A stretch of DNA of 64,000 nt from Falsiroseomonas sp050563545. GTDB taxonomy: Bacteria > Pseudomonadota > Alphaproteobacteria > Acetobacterales > Acetobacteraceae. The translations under genes and the position numbers were made by a program. The notes beneath the pieces are model-generated. The model worked only from the letters and a program-made list of their open reading frames with translations. It did not search any database and was not told the origin of the DNA. Below, in pieces: positions 7,956 through 17,059 of the stretch. The DNA lies in the NCBI RefSeq assembly GCF_050563545.1, contig NZ_JBNXUM010000022.1:55531-119530 (forward strand), written 5' to 3'. Each line of letters opens with the position of its first letter. Positions within the stretch are counted from its first letter, which is position 1.

Positions 7956-9413
7956 ATGGCACGGCGCAGGCGAGGCGGCAGGCTCCTTCGCGGTGCGGCG
8001 TTCGCCGTGGCGGCGCTGATCGCCGTCATCGTCGTCGTCCGCGCGGTGCAGGCGCTGCTGGGGCCGGAACTACGCGCCTGGCACCTGGTCGTCCCCCCGG
8101 AACTCGACGCCCGCGCGATCGACGCCGCGTCCTGGCCCACCTGGCTCGCCGCCGAGGAGCGCGCCTTCGACACGGTGCGCCGCGAGGTCACGGACCGGCT
8201 CGCGCCCGAGGACCGGGTTGCCGCGAACCGCTACTTCGAGGCCTCGCCTCTCAACCCCGCGCGCTTCGAGACCGACTGGAACCGCTCCTTCGTCATGACA
8301 CCGGCGGGCACGCCGCGCGGCGCGGTGGTGCTGCTGCACGGCATGACCGACGCGCCCTATTCGATGCGCCACCTCGCGCTGCTGTACCGCGACCGCGGCT
8401 TCGTGGCGGCCGTCCCGCGCATGCCGGGCCACGGCACGGTGCCCGCAGGCCTGACGGAGGTGCATTGGCGGGACTGGCTGGCCGCGGCGCGGCTCGCGGT
8501 GCGCGAGGCTCGTGCGCGCGCGCCGGATGGGCCGCTGCACCTCGTCGGCTACTCCAACGGCGGAGCGCTCGCGCTGACATACGCAATGGACGCGATCGAG
8601 GACGAGCGGCTCGCGCGGCCTGACCGGATCGTGCTGGTCTCGCCGATGATCGGCGTCACGGCCTTCGCGCGCTTCGCGGGGATCGCGGGGCTGCCCGCAC
8701 TTCTGCCGGCCTTCGCCAATGCCGCCTGGCTCGGCATCCTGCCGGAGTTCAACCCGTTCAAGTACAATTCCTTCCCCGTCAACGCGGCGCGGCAGTCGCA
8801 CCTGCTGACGGCGGCGCTGCAGGACCAGACGCGGCGCCTGGCCGATGCCGGCCGGCTCGATCGCCTCGCACCGGTGCTGACCTTCCAGTCCGTCGTGGAT
8901 TCCACCGTCAGCACGCTGGCGGTGGTGGACGCGCTCTATGCCCGCCTGCCCGCCAATGGCAGCGAGATCGTGCTGTTCGACCTCAACCGCGATGCGAAGA
9001 TCGGCCCGTTGGTCGCGCCGAGCCTGGACACGGCGGTGGAGCGCCTGCTGCCCGCCGCGCCGCAGCGCTTCCGCATGACGGTGGTGACGAATGCCGAGCC
9101 CGACAGCGCCGAGGCCATCGCCCGCAGCACGCCGCCCGGCACGACGGCGGCGGAGGAGACGCGGATCGGCCTGGCCTGGCCGCGGGAGCTGTTCTCCCTT
9201 TCCCACATCGCCCTGCCCTTCCCGCTGACCGACGGCCTCTACGGGCTTGCGCCCGATCCTGCGGACCGGCAGGGCGTCGCCCTTGGCGCGCTGGCGCCGC
9301 GCGGGGAGACGGGCGTGCTGGTGATGAACCTCGATGCGCTGCTGCGCGTGTCGTCGAACCCGTTCTTTCCCTGGATGCGCGCGCGGATCGAGGAAGGGAT
9401 AGGAAGGCGCTGA
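7956..9413 (+). CDS. membrane-anchored alpha/beta hydrolase
   Basis: A 485-residue serine hydrolase. A basic N-terminus (ARRRRGGR) and one hydrophobic helix (about residues 13-35) suggest an anchor or uncleaved signal placing the enzyme in the periplasm. The oxyanion turn is LLHGMTDAP (H128-G129). The nucleophile elbow is LVGYSNGG with S200. A histidine in SHIALPF near residue 418 is a good candidate for the triad. The long C-terminal part exceeds a minimal hydrolase. The substrate is unknown; the HGMTDAPYS segment resembles carboxylesterases and lysophospholipases. Confidence 0.8.
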   Translation: MARRRRGGRLLRGAAFAVAALIAVIVVVRAVQALLGPELRAWHLVVPPELDARAIDAASWPTWLAAEERAFDTVRREVTDRLAPEDRVAANRYFEASPLNPARFETDWNRSFVMTPAGTPRGAVVLLHGMTDAPYSMRHLALLYRDRGFVAAVPRMPGHGTVPAGLTEVHWRDWLAAARLAVREARARAPDGPLHLVGYSNGGALALTYAMDAIEDERLARPDRIVLVSPMIGVTAFARFAGIAGLPALLPAFANAAWLGILPEFNPFKYNSFPVNAARQSHLLTAALQDQTRRLADAGRLDRLAPVLTFQSVVDSTVSTLAVVDALYARLPANGSEIVLFDLNRDAKIGPLVAPSLDTAVERLLPAAPQRFRMTVVTNAEPDSAEAIARSTPPGTTAAEETRIGLAWPRELFSLSHIALPFPLTDGLYGLAPDPADRQGVALGALAPRGETGVLVMNLDALLRVSSNPFFPWMRARIEEGIGRR

Positions 9414-9435
9414 CCGCTGGAGTGGAGCTCTCTGT

Positions 9436-9550
9436 CCCGCTTATGGGGGAGACGGTTGGGTGAGGGGGACGCGCAGACTGGAGCGCGCTCTCCCCTTGCT
9501 CCTCACCCCCCTCACCCTGCCCTCTCCCCCCTGCGGGTGGAGAGGGTTCC
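9436..9550. repeat. intergenic palindromic repeat between convergent genes
   Basis: A G-rich block (GGGGGAGACGGTTGGGTGAG) is followed about 35 bp later by complementary C-rich blocks (CCTCACCCCCCTCACCCTGC and CTCTCCCCCCTGCGGGTGGA). This composition is typical of dispersed intergenic palindromes in proteobacterial genomes. It sits between the hydrolase and porin stops and could act as a bidirectional terminator. Copy number in the genome cannot be judged here. Confidence 0.5.
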
Positions 9551-9554
9551 CTCG

Positions 9555-11249
9555 TCAGAACCGGGCGATCGCCGCGACGAGCACGCGATTGGCGATGCCC
9601 TTCGACGTCCCCGTCGGCAGCGTCTGCGCGTTGCCGCCGAAGACCTCGCGCTGCGTCCAGAGATACTCGATCCCGACATCGAACCAGCCGCTGCCGAAGA
9701 CGCCGTTGCGCGTCTCGGCAAAGGGGCTCCAGATCAGGTTGGCGAAGACCTGCTGGATGTTGGTGTTGAGCGACGTGGCCGATGCGGATCCCGGCGTGAA
9801 CTGCAGCACGTAATCCTGGTAGTCCTGGTGCGAGTAGGAATAACTGAAGTTGCTGCGCAGCGTCTGCGTCCAGAAGCGGCGATAGCCCGCCGTCACGCCC
9901 CAGGCCGGCACGGGGTCGAGCGACACGCTCGTCACGCCGGGCAGCCCGACATTGGACGTGGCGTCCAGCCCGTTGGTGCTGCCCGCGAAGTACCGCCCGA
10001 TACCGGCACCGGTATAGGCCATGCCGAGCAGCTCGTCCTGGCCGAAGCCCTCCGACAGCCAGCGCATCGGGAAGCGGGCATGGCCCGCCACGCCCCAGCC
10101 CAGCGCGCTGGCGTCGCCGCCCGTCGCCGCCGTGCCGTTGGTGCGGATCGAGAGGTCGCGGACCAGCGCCCGCGCGCCGAGTTCCAGCCCGTCGCGCCGC
10201 CAGGTCAGCCGGCCCAGCAGGTCGGGCGCGGCGTTGAAGGCGGGGCTCAGCCCGCCATCCAGGCTGCTGCCCGGCGTGAAGACGCCGGCCGCCGAGGTGT
10301 ATTGCGTGTCCGGCGCCTCCAGCGAGAGCTGGCCGACCAGCCCCTCGCCTAGCCGGCCCGTCACGCGCAGCTGCGCCTGGCGGATGAAGGACTGGTTCAG
10401 GTTGGTGGCGTCGATCAGCGTCTCGTAGAGGCCCTCGTTCCAGAGGCTGTTGGCCTGGCCGATCAGCACGCGGAAGCGCTCCGTGCCGATCTCGCCGAAG
10501 GCCTGGCGGAGGCGAAAGACGGCGTTGGAGGAGGTCGGCGATCCCCCGCCGAAATCGCCCTCGATCCGCGTCTCCAGCGTGCCCCAGGGCGTGAGGCTGC
10601 GCGTGTCCACGCCGAAGCGGCTGAAGCGCGCGGTCATGCCGAAATCGCCGCCCTGCTGGTCGGCGGCGCTGTTGTTCAGCGGGATGCCGCCGGGCAGCGG
10701 CGCGTCGGTCTGGTTGCGCCCGTTGAAATCCTGCCAGGCCGAGACCTTGGCGAAGCCGTAGAGCCTGACCTGCGTGTCCGTCCCCGGCACGCGGAAGGCG
10801 ATGCCCGGCAGGTCCGACCGCAGCGCGTCGCCCGTGGCGTCCTGGCTGTTCATCGGCTCCGGCGGGAGCAGGCCCGGCACGGTGGATTGCAGTTGCGGCG
10901 CCGTCGCGACCCGCTGCGCGGCCTGCACCTCCTCGGCCGCGGCGCGGGCATCGCGTGCCGCGGCCTCGGCGCGCTGCGCGGCCTGCGTTGCCTGCGCGGC
11001 AGCCGGCGGCGCCGCGGCAATCGGCGCGGGCCGCGGCGCGGGCCGGGCCGGCGCGACGGCCACGGCGGGCGGCGGCTGCGCGGCCTGGGCGCGGGCGAGT
11101 TGCAGTTCCAGCTGCTCCATCCGCCGGCGCATCTCGTCGAGTTGCCGGCGCATCTCGGCCAGCGCGGCGGCGTCGCCGGTCTGCGCGGCCGCACCGCCGG
11201 CGGCCAGCAGGGAGGCCAGCACCAACGCCATGCCCGCGCGCTGTCGCAT
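9555..11249 (-). CDS. outer-membrane porin, DcaP-like
   Basis: A 564-residue outer-membrane protein. A signal peptide (MALVLASLLAAGGAAAQ) is followed by a coiled coil of the form EMRRQLDEMRRRMEQLELQL and an Ala/Pro-rich linker to about residue 120. The beta-barrel then starts around LYGFAKVSAWQDF. The segments MTARFSRFGVDTRS, ETRIEGDFGGG and FRVLIGQANSLWNE are the pattern seen in the trimeric DcaP porin family, which admits dicarboxylates and other small anions. ATG 11249 gives the signal peptide; seven codons in there is a second Met. It lies alone on its strand. Confidence 0.8.
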   Translation of the reverse strand: MRQRAGMALVLASLLAAGGAAAQTGDAAALAEMRRQLDEMRRRMEQLELQLARAQAAQPPPAVAVAPARPAPRPAPIAAAPPAAAQATQAAQRAEAAARDARAAAEEVQAAQRVATAPQLQSTVPGLLPPEPMNSQDATGDALRSDLPGIAFRVPGTDTQVRLYGFAKVSAWQDFNGRNQTDAPLPGGIPLNNSAADQQGGDFGMTARFSRFGVDTRSLTPWGTLETRIEGDFGGGSPTSSNAVFRLRQAFGEIGTERFRVLIGQANSLWNEGLYETLIDATNLNQSFIRQAQLRVTGRLGEGLVGQLSLEAPDTQYTSAAGVFTPGSSLDGGLSPAFNAAPDLLGRLTWRRDGLELGARALVRDLSIRTNGTAATGGDASALGWGVAGHARFPMRWLSEGFGQDELLGMAYTGAGIGRYFAGSTNGLDATSNVGLPGVTSVSLDPVPAWGVTAGYRRFWTQTLRSNFSYSYSHQDYQDYVLQFTPGSASATSLNTNIQQVFANLIWSPFAETRNGVFGSGWFDVGIEYLWTQREVFGGNAQTLPTGTSKGIANRVLVAAIARF

Positions 11250-11418
11250 GGAACACTTCCCCCTCTCGGTCGGTGCGCCGATGCTAACGGGACGGCGCCA
11301 CCGCTTCCTGCGCGCGGCGTCCCGCCGCTTGACGCGCCATCCCGCGCGGCTCGGCAAAGGCCTGCCCGACGCGCGGCCCTGGCACGCTCTGCTATGCTGC
11401 CGATGGCGCCGCCGAACC

Positions 11419-11814
11419 CTATCGCGGGACGGTCGGCGTCCAGGGGCCGTCCACGGCCACCGCCTCGCCATCCCCGGGCCAGGGCGGCATGGTGATCCCG
11501 ATCGCGTCCAGCGGCGCGTCGGCCGTCGCGCGGAACTGGAAGCGCGTGCCGACCGGGATGGTCAGGCAGGTGCCGGGCGACAGCGGCACCACCTCCTCGC
11601 GCTCGCCGTGCCGTCGCCACATCTCCCCCGCGCCGGCCAGGACGTACCAGATCTCCTCGATCGTGCGGTGGACGATCGCGGTCGCGACCTCGCCCGGGGC
11701 CAGGCGGAAATGCGCCATGCTACCCCCGGGCCGCTGCAGCAGGATCCGCACCTCCGATCCGTCGGGCGCGACGACATCGTGACGGGCGGGCAGGGATTTC
11801 GTCTCGAAGCTCAT
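11419..11814 (-). CDS. cupin-domain protein
   Basis: A single-domain cupin of 131 residues. The first cupin motif reads VHRTIEEIWYVLAGAGEMW, supplying a candidate metal His and Glu. The second is the SPGTCLTIPVGTRFQF strand pair, in which the usual metal His is not evident. Such small cupins bind a metal and a small molecule or act as isomerases or dioxygenases; the specific activity is unknown. It lies 170 bp upstream of the porin gene on the same strand with no overlap. Confidence 0.75.
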   Translation of the reverse strand: MSFETKSLPARHDVVAPDGSEVRILLQRPGGSMAHFRLAPGEVATAIVHRTIEEIWYVLAGAGEMWRRHGEREEVVPLSPGTCLTIPVGTRFQFRATADAPLDAIGITMPPWPGDGEAVAVDGPWTPTVPR

Positions 11815-11902
11815 CGCCGAACCCGGTCATTCACGCCGTTAATCCCAGCATCACACCACCCCGGCATCTTCCCGGCACCAACCGCCAGGGGATGCAGACG
11901 AG

Positions 11903-12112
11903 ATGGCCACCGCAGCATCAGCCGGGATCGCTCGACGGCTCAAGGCCAGGCTGCGCCCGCTGCGGGCCGACCGCCGGGGCTCGACAGTGTCGGAACTGGC
12001 GGTGATCGCCGGCGTGGTCGTCGTGGTCGGGGTGATGGCGATCACCAGCCTGGGGTCCGGCGTCCGCACGCTTTTCGGCTCCGTCGCGGCCGCGACGGCG
12101 ACGACGCGCTGA
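11903..12112 (+). CDS. Flp/Fap-type pilin-like protein
   Basis: A 69-residue protein with a basic leader, then RRGSTVSELAVIAGVVVVVG. This is the prepilin-peptidase pattern, with cleavage after G26 and Glu at +5 (E31), leading directly into a hydrophobic helix. Flp pilins usually have Glu-Tyr at +5/+6; here the residue after Glu is Leu. No tad/cpa secretion genes are next to it, so it is a solitary pilin that would have to use machinery encoded elsewhere. Confidence 0.65.
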   Translation: MATAASAGIARRLKARLRPLRADRRGSTVSELAVIAGVVVVVGVMAITSLGSGVRTLFGSVAAATATTR

Positions 12113-12254
12113 AGGGCGCGCAGCCAGGTCCGCAAGGCCCCCTTGCCCGATGCCCCCGGCATCCCTTCTGATCGCGCCTCCGTGCAACAAGCCGGGGACA
12201 TCGCATGGGGCGGATCGGTGGAAGGGCCGAGGGCGGGTCGCGGGCCTGGGTGCC

Positions 12255-12923
12255 CTACAAGGCGCCGTTAGCCAGCGCGTGATCCACGCCGCCCAGGATA
12301 TGCACCCGCAGCACGGCCCGAGCGTTCCCCGCGTCGCGGGACAGCGCGGCATCCCGGAGCACTGCGTGTTCCCTCACGGCAATCTCGCCGCGGAAGCCGA
12401 GCGCGCGGTTCTGATATCGCTGGTAGCGGTCGAAGACCGCGGCATGCGTCGCCATCAGCGTGCGCGAACCGCAGGCCGCGATCAGGGTCTGGTGGAACTG
12501 TGCATCGAAGCGCCGCCAGGCATCCAGCGCCGCGGCATCACCACCGCCCAGTCGATCCTGCACCTGGGACAGCTTGTGGTGGACCGCAACGACGCGGGCT
12601 TCCCATTCGACGTCGCCGGCGCGGAAGGACTGCTCCATCGCGTGGCCTTCCAGCAGCAGGCGCAGCGCTGCCAGTTCGCGCAGTTCCGTCGCGGAGAAAG
12701 GCGCGACCTCGAAGCCGCGCTGGCCCTCCGCCACGACGAGGCGTTCTGCCACGAGGCGACTCAGCGTCTCGCGCAATGTGCCGATGCCGGCGTCGTAGGT
12801 GTCGCGCAGCGCATCCAGCTTCAGCTTCTGCCCCGGCGCAAGAACGCCGCGCAGAATGTCGGCACGGATCGCGCGATACGCGCGCTCCCCTGCGGTCTCC
12901 GGGCGGTCCAGCACGGCGTTCAT
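12255..12923 (-). CDS. GntR-family regulator with FCD domain (second of a tandem pair)
   Basis: A 222-residue FadR-type regulator. The winged HTH (about residues 12-75) contains GIGTLRETLSRLVAERLVV, followed by the all-helical FCD ligand-binding domain from about residue 80. FCD proteins bind carboxylates through a metal site. The gene overlaps its upstream paralogue by 4 bp (ATGA), so the two are co-translated. They share nearly identical stretches such as LVVAEGQRGF, which indicates duplication. The divergent TRAP/AroQ operon is the likely target. Confidence 0.88.
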   Translation of the reverse strand: MNAVLDRPETAGERAYRAIRADILRGVLAPGQKLKLDALRDTYDAGIGTLRETLSRLVAERLVVAEGQRGFEVAPFSATELRELAALRLLLEGHAMEQSFRAGDVEWEARVVAVHHKLSQVQDRLGGGDAAALDAWRRFDAQFHQTLIAACGSRTLMATHAAVFDRYQRYQNRALGFRGEIAVREHAVLRDAALSRDAGNARAVLRVHILGGVDHALANGAL

Positions 12924-13669
12924 CGTTTGGCGGCGGCGCGCGGCGTTGGCGGATCGGCGGGACGGGGACGACGCGGCGCGGCGGCGAAGGGCGCCAGGGC
13001 ACGGTTGCGCACGACATGCTCGACGCAGCCCTCGACATGCGCATCCAGCACCTGGCAGGCGCGGTCTGCGTCGCGGGCCAAGGCACAGTCCAGCAGCGCC
13101 GCATGTTGGTCGGCCGCCACTGCGCCGCGGAAGACCACCGCGACCATCTGGTAGCGGAGATAGCGGTCATAGGCCGCGGCATAGGTTTCCAGCAGGACGG
13201 CTGAGCCGCAGGCATCGATCAGCGCCTTGTGGAACTCACGATCGTAGCGCTTCCACAGCGCGGCATCCGCGTTCTCGCCGGCCAACAGCCGTCGCTCCAG
13301 CACCGCGAGGCGATGATGCGCGCCGACCACGCGTCCTTCCCAGTCGAGGTCGCCGGCGGCGAAGGACAGCTCGATCGCGTGCTTCTCGAGCAGCAGGCGC
13401 AGATCGGCGACCTCCGCGAAATCCTCGGACGAGACAGGCGCGACGGCGAAGCCGCGCTGGCCCTCGGCGACGACGAGACCCTCGCTCGCCAAGCGGTTCA
13501 GGGCTTCCCTCAGGGTGCCGACGCCGACGCCGTAGATTTCCCGCAACCCATCGAGGCCAAGCTTGCGACCCGGCGCCAGGCGCCCGAGCACCACATCGCT
13601 GCGCAGTCGGCGGTAGGCGGCCTCGCCGCCGTCATGCGTGCCTGCCGTCGTGCTGGTGCCGCTGCCCAA
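12920..13669 (-). CDS. GntR-family regulator with FCD domain (first of a tandem pair)
   Basis: A FadR-type regulator of about 249 residues. Its HTH block GVGTLREALNRLASEGLVV closely matches the neighbouring paralogue, and an FCD domain follows. TTG 13669 is preferred because GGGAGGATCGG lies just upstream; an upstream TTG at 13723 in the same frame lacks such a site. The C-terminus is extended by a Pro/Arg/Ala-rich tail (RRPRPADPPTPRAAAKR) absent from the paralogue. It is divergent from the TRAP transporter and probably an autoregulated repressor of it. Confidence 0.85.
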   Translation of the reverse strand: MGSGTSTTAGTHDGGEAAYRRLRSDVVLGRLAPGRKLGLDGLREIYGVGVGTLREALNRLASEGLVVAEGQRGFAVAPVSSEDFAEVADLRLLLEKHAIELSFAAGDLDWEGRVVGAHHRLAVLERRLLAGENADAALWKRYDREFHKALIDACGSAVLLETYAAAYDRYLRYQMVAVVFRGAVAADQHAALLDCALARDADRACQVLDAHVEGCVEHVVRNRALAPFAAAPRRPRPADPPTPRAAAKR

Positions 13670-13845
13670 CCCGATCCTCCCTGCCGCTGGCGGGAGTATC
13701 GACCGACAGCCGACGGCCCGCAATATAGGTTAGTAGTCGAAATATCCGATGAAATGCCGAATGTGGCTTGATCATGATAATCTCGGCCACTAGCGTCCAG
13801 GGCAGAAGCGGCCGAGCGGTCGCCGTCCAGGGAAGGAAAACGACC
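13670..13845. promoter_or_regulatory. divergent promoter region, GntR pair / TRAP operon
   Basis: An unusually AT-rich stretch for this genome (AATATAGGTTAGTAGTCG, then TTGATCATGATAATC) lies between the divergent units and must hold both promoters. ATCATGAT at 13771-13778 is an 8-bp palindrome, but no canonical FadR/GntR operator was identified. The binding protein's ribosome site GGAAGGAAAACGACC precedes ATG 13846. Confidence 0.5.
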
Positions 13846-14835
13846 ATGACATCGCTCATCGGGCGCCGCCCGCTGCTCGGCGCCGCCGGCGCGCTCGCCA
13901 CCGCGCCGATCCTGATGGCGCAGGCGCAGCAGCGCCGGCGGATTCGCTTCACCGCCGTCTTCTCCGACCAGGACATCCGCGCCGATGCGATGAAGGGCTT
14001 CCAGCGCGACCTCGCCGGCGAGTTCGACGTGGAACTGCACCTCAACGCCACGCTGTTCCGCCAGGGGACGGAGCTGGTCGCCGTTCAGCGCGGCAATGTT
14101 GAGATGGCGAACCTCGCGCCGCAGGATTTCTCGCGCCAGATCCCGGCCTGGTCGGTGATGGCCTCGGCCTACCTGTTCCGCGACGTCGATCACATGAGCA
14201 AGGTCTTCGCCGGCCCGATCGGCGAGGACTTCAAGAAGATGGCGCGCGATCAGCTCAACGTGCAGATCCTGGGCCCGCTCTATTTCGGCACGCGGCACGT
14301 CAACCTGAAGCCGCGCCGGCGCATCGCGACGCCCGCCGACATGGCCGGTATCAAGCTGCGCATGCCTCCAGGCGAAACCTGGCAGTTCCTGGGCGAGGCG
14401 CTGGGCGCCAACCCGACGCCGGTCGCCTTCGCCGAACTCTACACCGCGCTGCAATCCGGCACGGTTGACGGGCAGGACAACCCGCTGCCGGCCAGCCGCA
14501 CGCAACGCTTCTACGAGGTGACGACGCAGTTCGTGCTGACCAGCCACCTCGTCGCCTATGACCTGCTCTCGGTCTCCGCGCGCTTCTGGGACGGGCTGAC
14601 GGCGGCGCAGCGCAGCGCGATCCAGGCCGCCGCCGACAAGGCGATCGCGGAGAGCACGCGCCGGCACCTCGCGGAGGAGCAGGAGTGCGTCGATTTCTTC
14701 AAGGCCCAGGGCCTGGAGGTCTACGCGCCCGATGTCGCGGCCTTCCGGGCCGAGGCGCAGCGCCGCTACCTCGCCTCCACCCAGTCGCAGGGCTGGCCGG
14801 CGGGCATCCTGGACCGCATCAATGCCGTGACGTGA
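13846..14835 (+). CDS. TRAP transporter substrate-binding protein (DctP family)
   Basis: Periplasmic solute receptor of 329 residues. The leader MTSLIGRRPLLGAAGALATA ends near AQAQ. DctP-family features include YFGTRHVNLKPRR, the MAGIKLRMPP segment with the conserved Arg that binds a substrate carboxylate, and ELYTALQSGTVDGQDNPLP. ATG 13846 has a strong GGAAGG site. It heads a DctP-DctQ-DctM-AroQ operon. A carboxylate ligand is expected, and the aroQ linkage points to quinate, shikimate or a relative; the ligand is inference. Confidence 0.9.
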   Translation: MTSLIGRRPLLGAAGALATAPILMAQAQQRRRIRFTAVFSDQDIRADAMKGFQRDLAGEFDVELHLNATLFRQGTELVAVQRGNVEMANLAPQDFSRQIPAWSVMASAYLFRDVDHMSKVFAGPIGEDFKKMARDQLNVQILGPLYFGTRHVNLKPRRRIATPADMAGIKLRMPPGETWQFLGEALGANPTPVAFAELYTALQSGTVDGQDNPLPASRTQRFYEVTTQFVLTSHLVAYDLLSVSARFWDGLTAAQRSAIQAAADKAIAESTRRHLAEEQECVDFFKAQGLEVYAPDVAAFRAEAQRRYLASTQSQGWPAGILDRINAVT

Positions 14836-14842
14836 AGCCGCG

Positions 14843-15316
14843 ATGATCGGGTGGCTCGGCCGGCGCGCGGAGGACGTCCTCTCCGCGCTGCTCGTGGTGA
14901 TGTTCGTCGCCTTCATGCTGCAGATCGTGACGCGCTACGTGCTGAACGCGCCGCTGAGCTGGACGGCCGAGCTGTCGACGCTGTGCTGGGTGTGGGGCAT
15001 CCTCTGGGGCGCGGGGCTGGTGCTGCGCGACGAGGAGGAGATCCGCTTCGATGTGATCTATGGCGCGATGCCGCCGGGCATCAAGCGCGTGGCGGACGTC
15101 ATCACCGGCACGACCGTAGTCGTGATCTTCGGCTGGTCGCTGCCGGCGATGGCGGACTACGTCGCCTTCATGAAGGTGGAGAAGACCGCCTATCTCGGGA
15201 TCCGCTTCGACGTCCTCTACTCCGTCTACCTGATCTTCGCGGTCGGGCAGATTGTGCGGCACGCGCTGATCGTGTGGCGATCCGTCACCGGCAAGCGGCT
15301 GACGGGGCGCCCGTGA
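14843..15316 (+). CDS. TRAP transporter small permease (DctQ family)
   Basis: A 157-residue inner-membrane protein with four hydrophobic helices (about residues 13-31, 46-64, 84-104 and 124-143), matching the DctQ topology. RYVLNAPLSWTAELS is the family signature around the first loop. It starts 8 bp after the binding-protein stop and ends overlapping or abutting the large permease start. Confidence 0.9.
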   Translation: MIGWLGRRAEDVLSALLVVMFVAFMLQIVTRYVLNAPLSWTAELSTLCWVWGILWGAGLVLRDEEEIRFDVIYGAMPPGIKRVADVITGTTVVVIFGWSLPAMADYVAFMKVEKTAYLGIRFDVLYSVYLIFAVGQIVRHALIVWRSVTGKRLTGRP

Positions 15317-15318
15317 CG

Positions 15319-16614
15319 ATGCTTACGCCCTTCTCCCTGATGTTGATCGCGCTGCTCGGCCTTTCAGTGCTGGGGCTGCCGATTGGGGTCGCGATGATCT
15401 GCGCCACCATCGTCTATCTCGGCGCGGCGGGGCAGGACATGTCCACCGCGGCAGAGCAGGTGCTGAACGGGCTGAACGGCAGCTACGTGCTGCTCGCCGT
15501 GCCGCTCTTCATCTTCTCCGCGGGACTGATGAACGCGGGCAGCCTGACCGACCGGCTGCTGCGATTTTGCGACCTGCTCGTCGGCCGCTTCCGCGGCGGG
15601 CTCGGCCACGTCAACGTTGTGCAGAGTGTGATCTTCGCGGGCATGTCCGGCTCCGCGATCGCCGATGCCGCCGGAAGCGGCAAGGTGCAGATCGACATGA
15701 TGACCAAGGGCGGCGCCTACACCCCGAGCTACGCCGCCGCGCTGACCGCCGTCACCGCGGTGATCGGGCCGATCATCCCGCCCTCGATCCCGATGGTGCT
15801 CTACGCGCTCGTCGCGGACACCTCGATCGGCTACCTCTTCCTCGGCGGGGTGATCCCGGGCCTGCTGATGGCGCTGGCGCAGATGGGCATCAACAGCTGG
15901 ATGGCGCATCGCCACGACTTCCCGATCTCCGAGAAGGTGCCGCTGCGCGAGTTCCCGCGCCTGACGCTGGAGGCCCTGCCGGCGCTGCTGATGCCGGTGA
16001 TCCTGCTGGGCGGCATCTATGGCGGCGTGATGACGCCGACCGAAGCCGCCGCCGTCGCCGCCGCCTACGCCTGGTTCATCGCCGCGGTCTTTTATCGCAG
16101 CCTGACCCTGCGCCAGACCTGGTCGGCCGTGGTGGAAAGCGCGCGCTCCACCGCCGCGATCGGCATGCTGATCGCGGGCGCGCTGGCGCTCAACTACGTC
16201 ATCACCAGCGAGAACGTGCCCAACACCGTGCGCGGGATCCTGGCGGGATGGGAGATGTCCCGGTGGCAGTTCCTGCTCGTCGTGAACCTGATTCTGCTGG
16301 TGCTGGGCTGCCTCATGGAAGGCAGCACCATCCTGCTGGTGGTGATCCCCGTGCTGGTGCCGACGGCCAAGGCGCTCGGCATCGACATGGTGCATTTCGG
16401 CGTGGTGGTCGTGGTCAACATCATGATCGGCCTCGTCACGCCGCCCTACGGGCTGCTGCTCTTCATCTGCGCCAAGCTGTCGGACCAGCCACTGATGGCC
16501 GTCGTGCGCGATACCCTGCCTTTCGTCGTCGCGATGGTCGCCGCGCTGTTCCTGATCACCTACGTCCCCGAGCTCGTGCTCTTTCTGCCGCGCCAGCTCG
16601 GCTATCAAGGCTGA
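15319..16614 (+). CDS. TRAP transporter large permease (DctM family)
   Basis: A 431-residue, multi-helix inner-membrane protein of the DctM family. GMSGSAIADAAGSG is the diagnostic Na+/substrate-site motif, followed by IGPIIPPSIPMVLYA and, in the second inverted half, MGVMTPTEA-like YGGVMTPTEAAAVAAAYA and GLVTPPYGLLLF. ATG 15319 is used; a GTG two codons upstream that overlaps the DctQ stop is equally possible. It drives ion-coupled import together with the two preceding genes. Confidence 0.92.
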   Translation: MLTPFSLMLIALLGLSVLGLPIGVAMICATIVYLGAAGQDMSTAAEQVLNGLNGSYVLLAVPLFIFSAGLMNAGSLTDRLLRFCDLLVGRFRGGLGHVNVVQSVIFAGMSGSAIADAAGSGKVQIDMMTKGGAYTPSYAAALTAVTAVIGPIIPPSIPMVLYALVADTSIGYLFLGGVIPGLLMALAQMGINSWMAHRHDFPISEKVPLREFPRLTLEALPALLMPVILLGGIYGGVMTPTEAAAVAAAYAWFIAAVFYRSLTLRQTWSAVVESARSTAAIGMLIAGALALNYVITSENVPNTVRGILAGWEMSRWQFLLVVNLILLVLGCLMEGSTILLVVIPVLVPTAKALGIDMVHFGVVVVVNIMIGLVTPPYGLLLFICAKLSDQPLMAVVRDTLPFVVAMVAALFLITYVPELVLFLPRQLGYQG

Positions 16615-16618
16615 AGCA

Positions 16619-17059
16619 ATGCCCCGCACCATCCACATCCTGAACGGCCCTAACCTCGACCGCCTCGGCAAGCGCGAGCCCGAGATCTACGGCCGCACCA
16701 CGCTGGCCGAGATCGAGGCCATGTGCCGCGCCGAGGCCGGCAACGACGCGCTGGTGTTCCGCCAGACCAATTGGGAAGGCCAGCTGGTCGAGTGGATCCA
16801 CGACGCCATCGATACCGATGCCGCGGGGATGGTGATCAATCCGGCCGGTCTCAGCTTCCGGTCGATTCCCGTGATCGACGCGCTACGGATGTTCCCGCGC
16901 CCGATCATCGAGCTGCACATCTCCAATATCCATGCCCGCGATGTGCTGCACCAAAACTCACTGGTTTCCGGCGTCGCGACGGCGGTGATCGCGGGTCTTG
17001 GCGCGCGCGGCTATGCAACAGCGGTGCGATCGCTGAAGGAGATGCTTGACCAGCCATGA
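16619..17059 (+). CDS. aroQ: type II 3-dehydroquinate dehydratase
   Basis: A 146-residue enzyme interconverting 3-dehydroquinate and 3-dehydroshikimate. The signature ILNGPNLDRLGKREPEIYG near the N-terminus includes the flexible-loop Arg and Tyr. HISNIHARD matches the usual HxSNxxxRE block with D in place of E. It starts 4 bp after the TRAP permease stop, so it is co-expressed with the importer. That points to catabolic use on imported quinate or shikimate rather than aromatic amino acid synthesis. Confidence 0.93.
   Translation: MPRTIHILNGPNLDRLGKREPEIYGRTTLAEIEAMCRAEAGNDALVFRQTNWEGQLVEWIHDAIDTDAAGMVINPAGLSFRSIPVIDALRMFPRPIIELHISNIHARDVLHQNSLVSGVATAVIAGLGARGYATAVRSLKEMLDQP

Noticed and set aside
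13771..13778. ATCATGAT palindrome as GntR operator
   Set aside because: Eight bases is too short and does not resemble known FadR-type operators; left as part of the promoter region.
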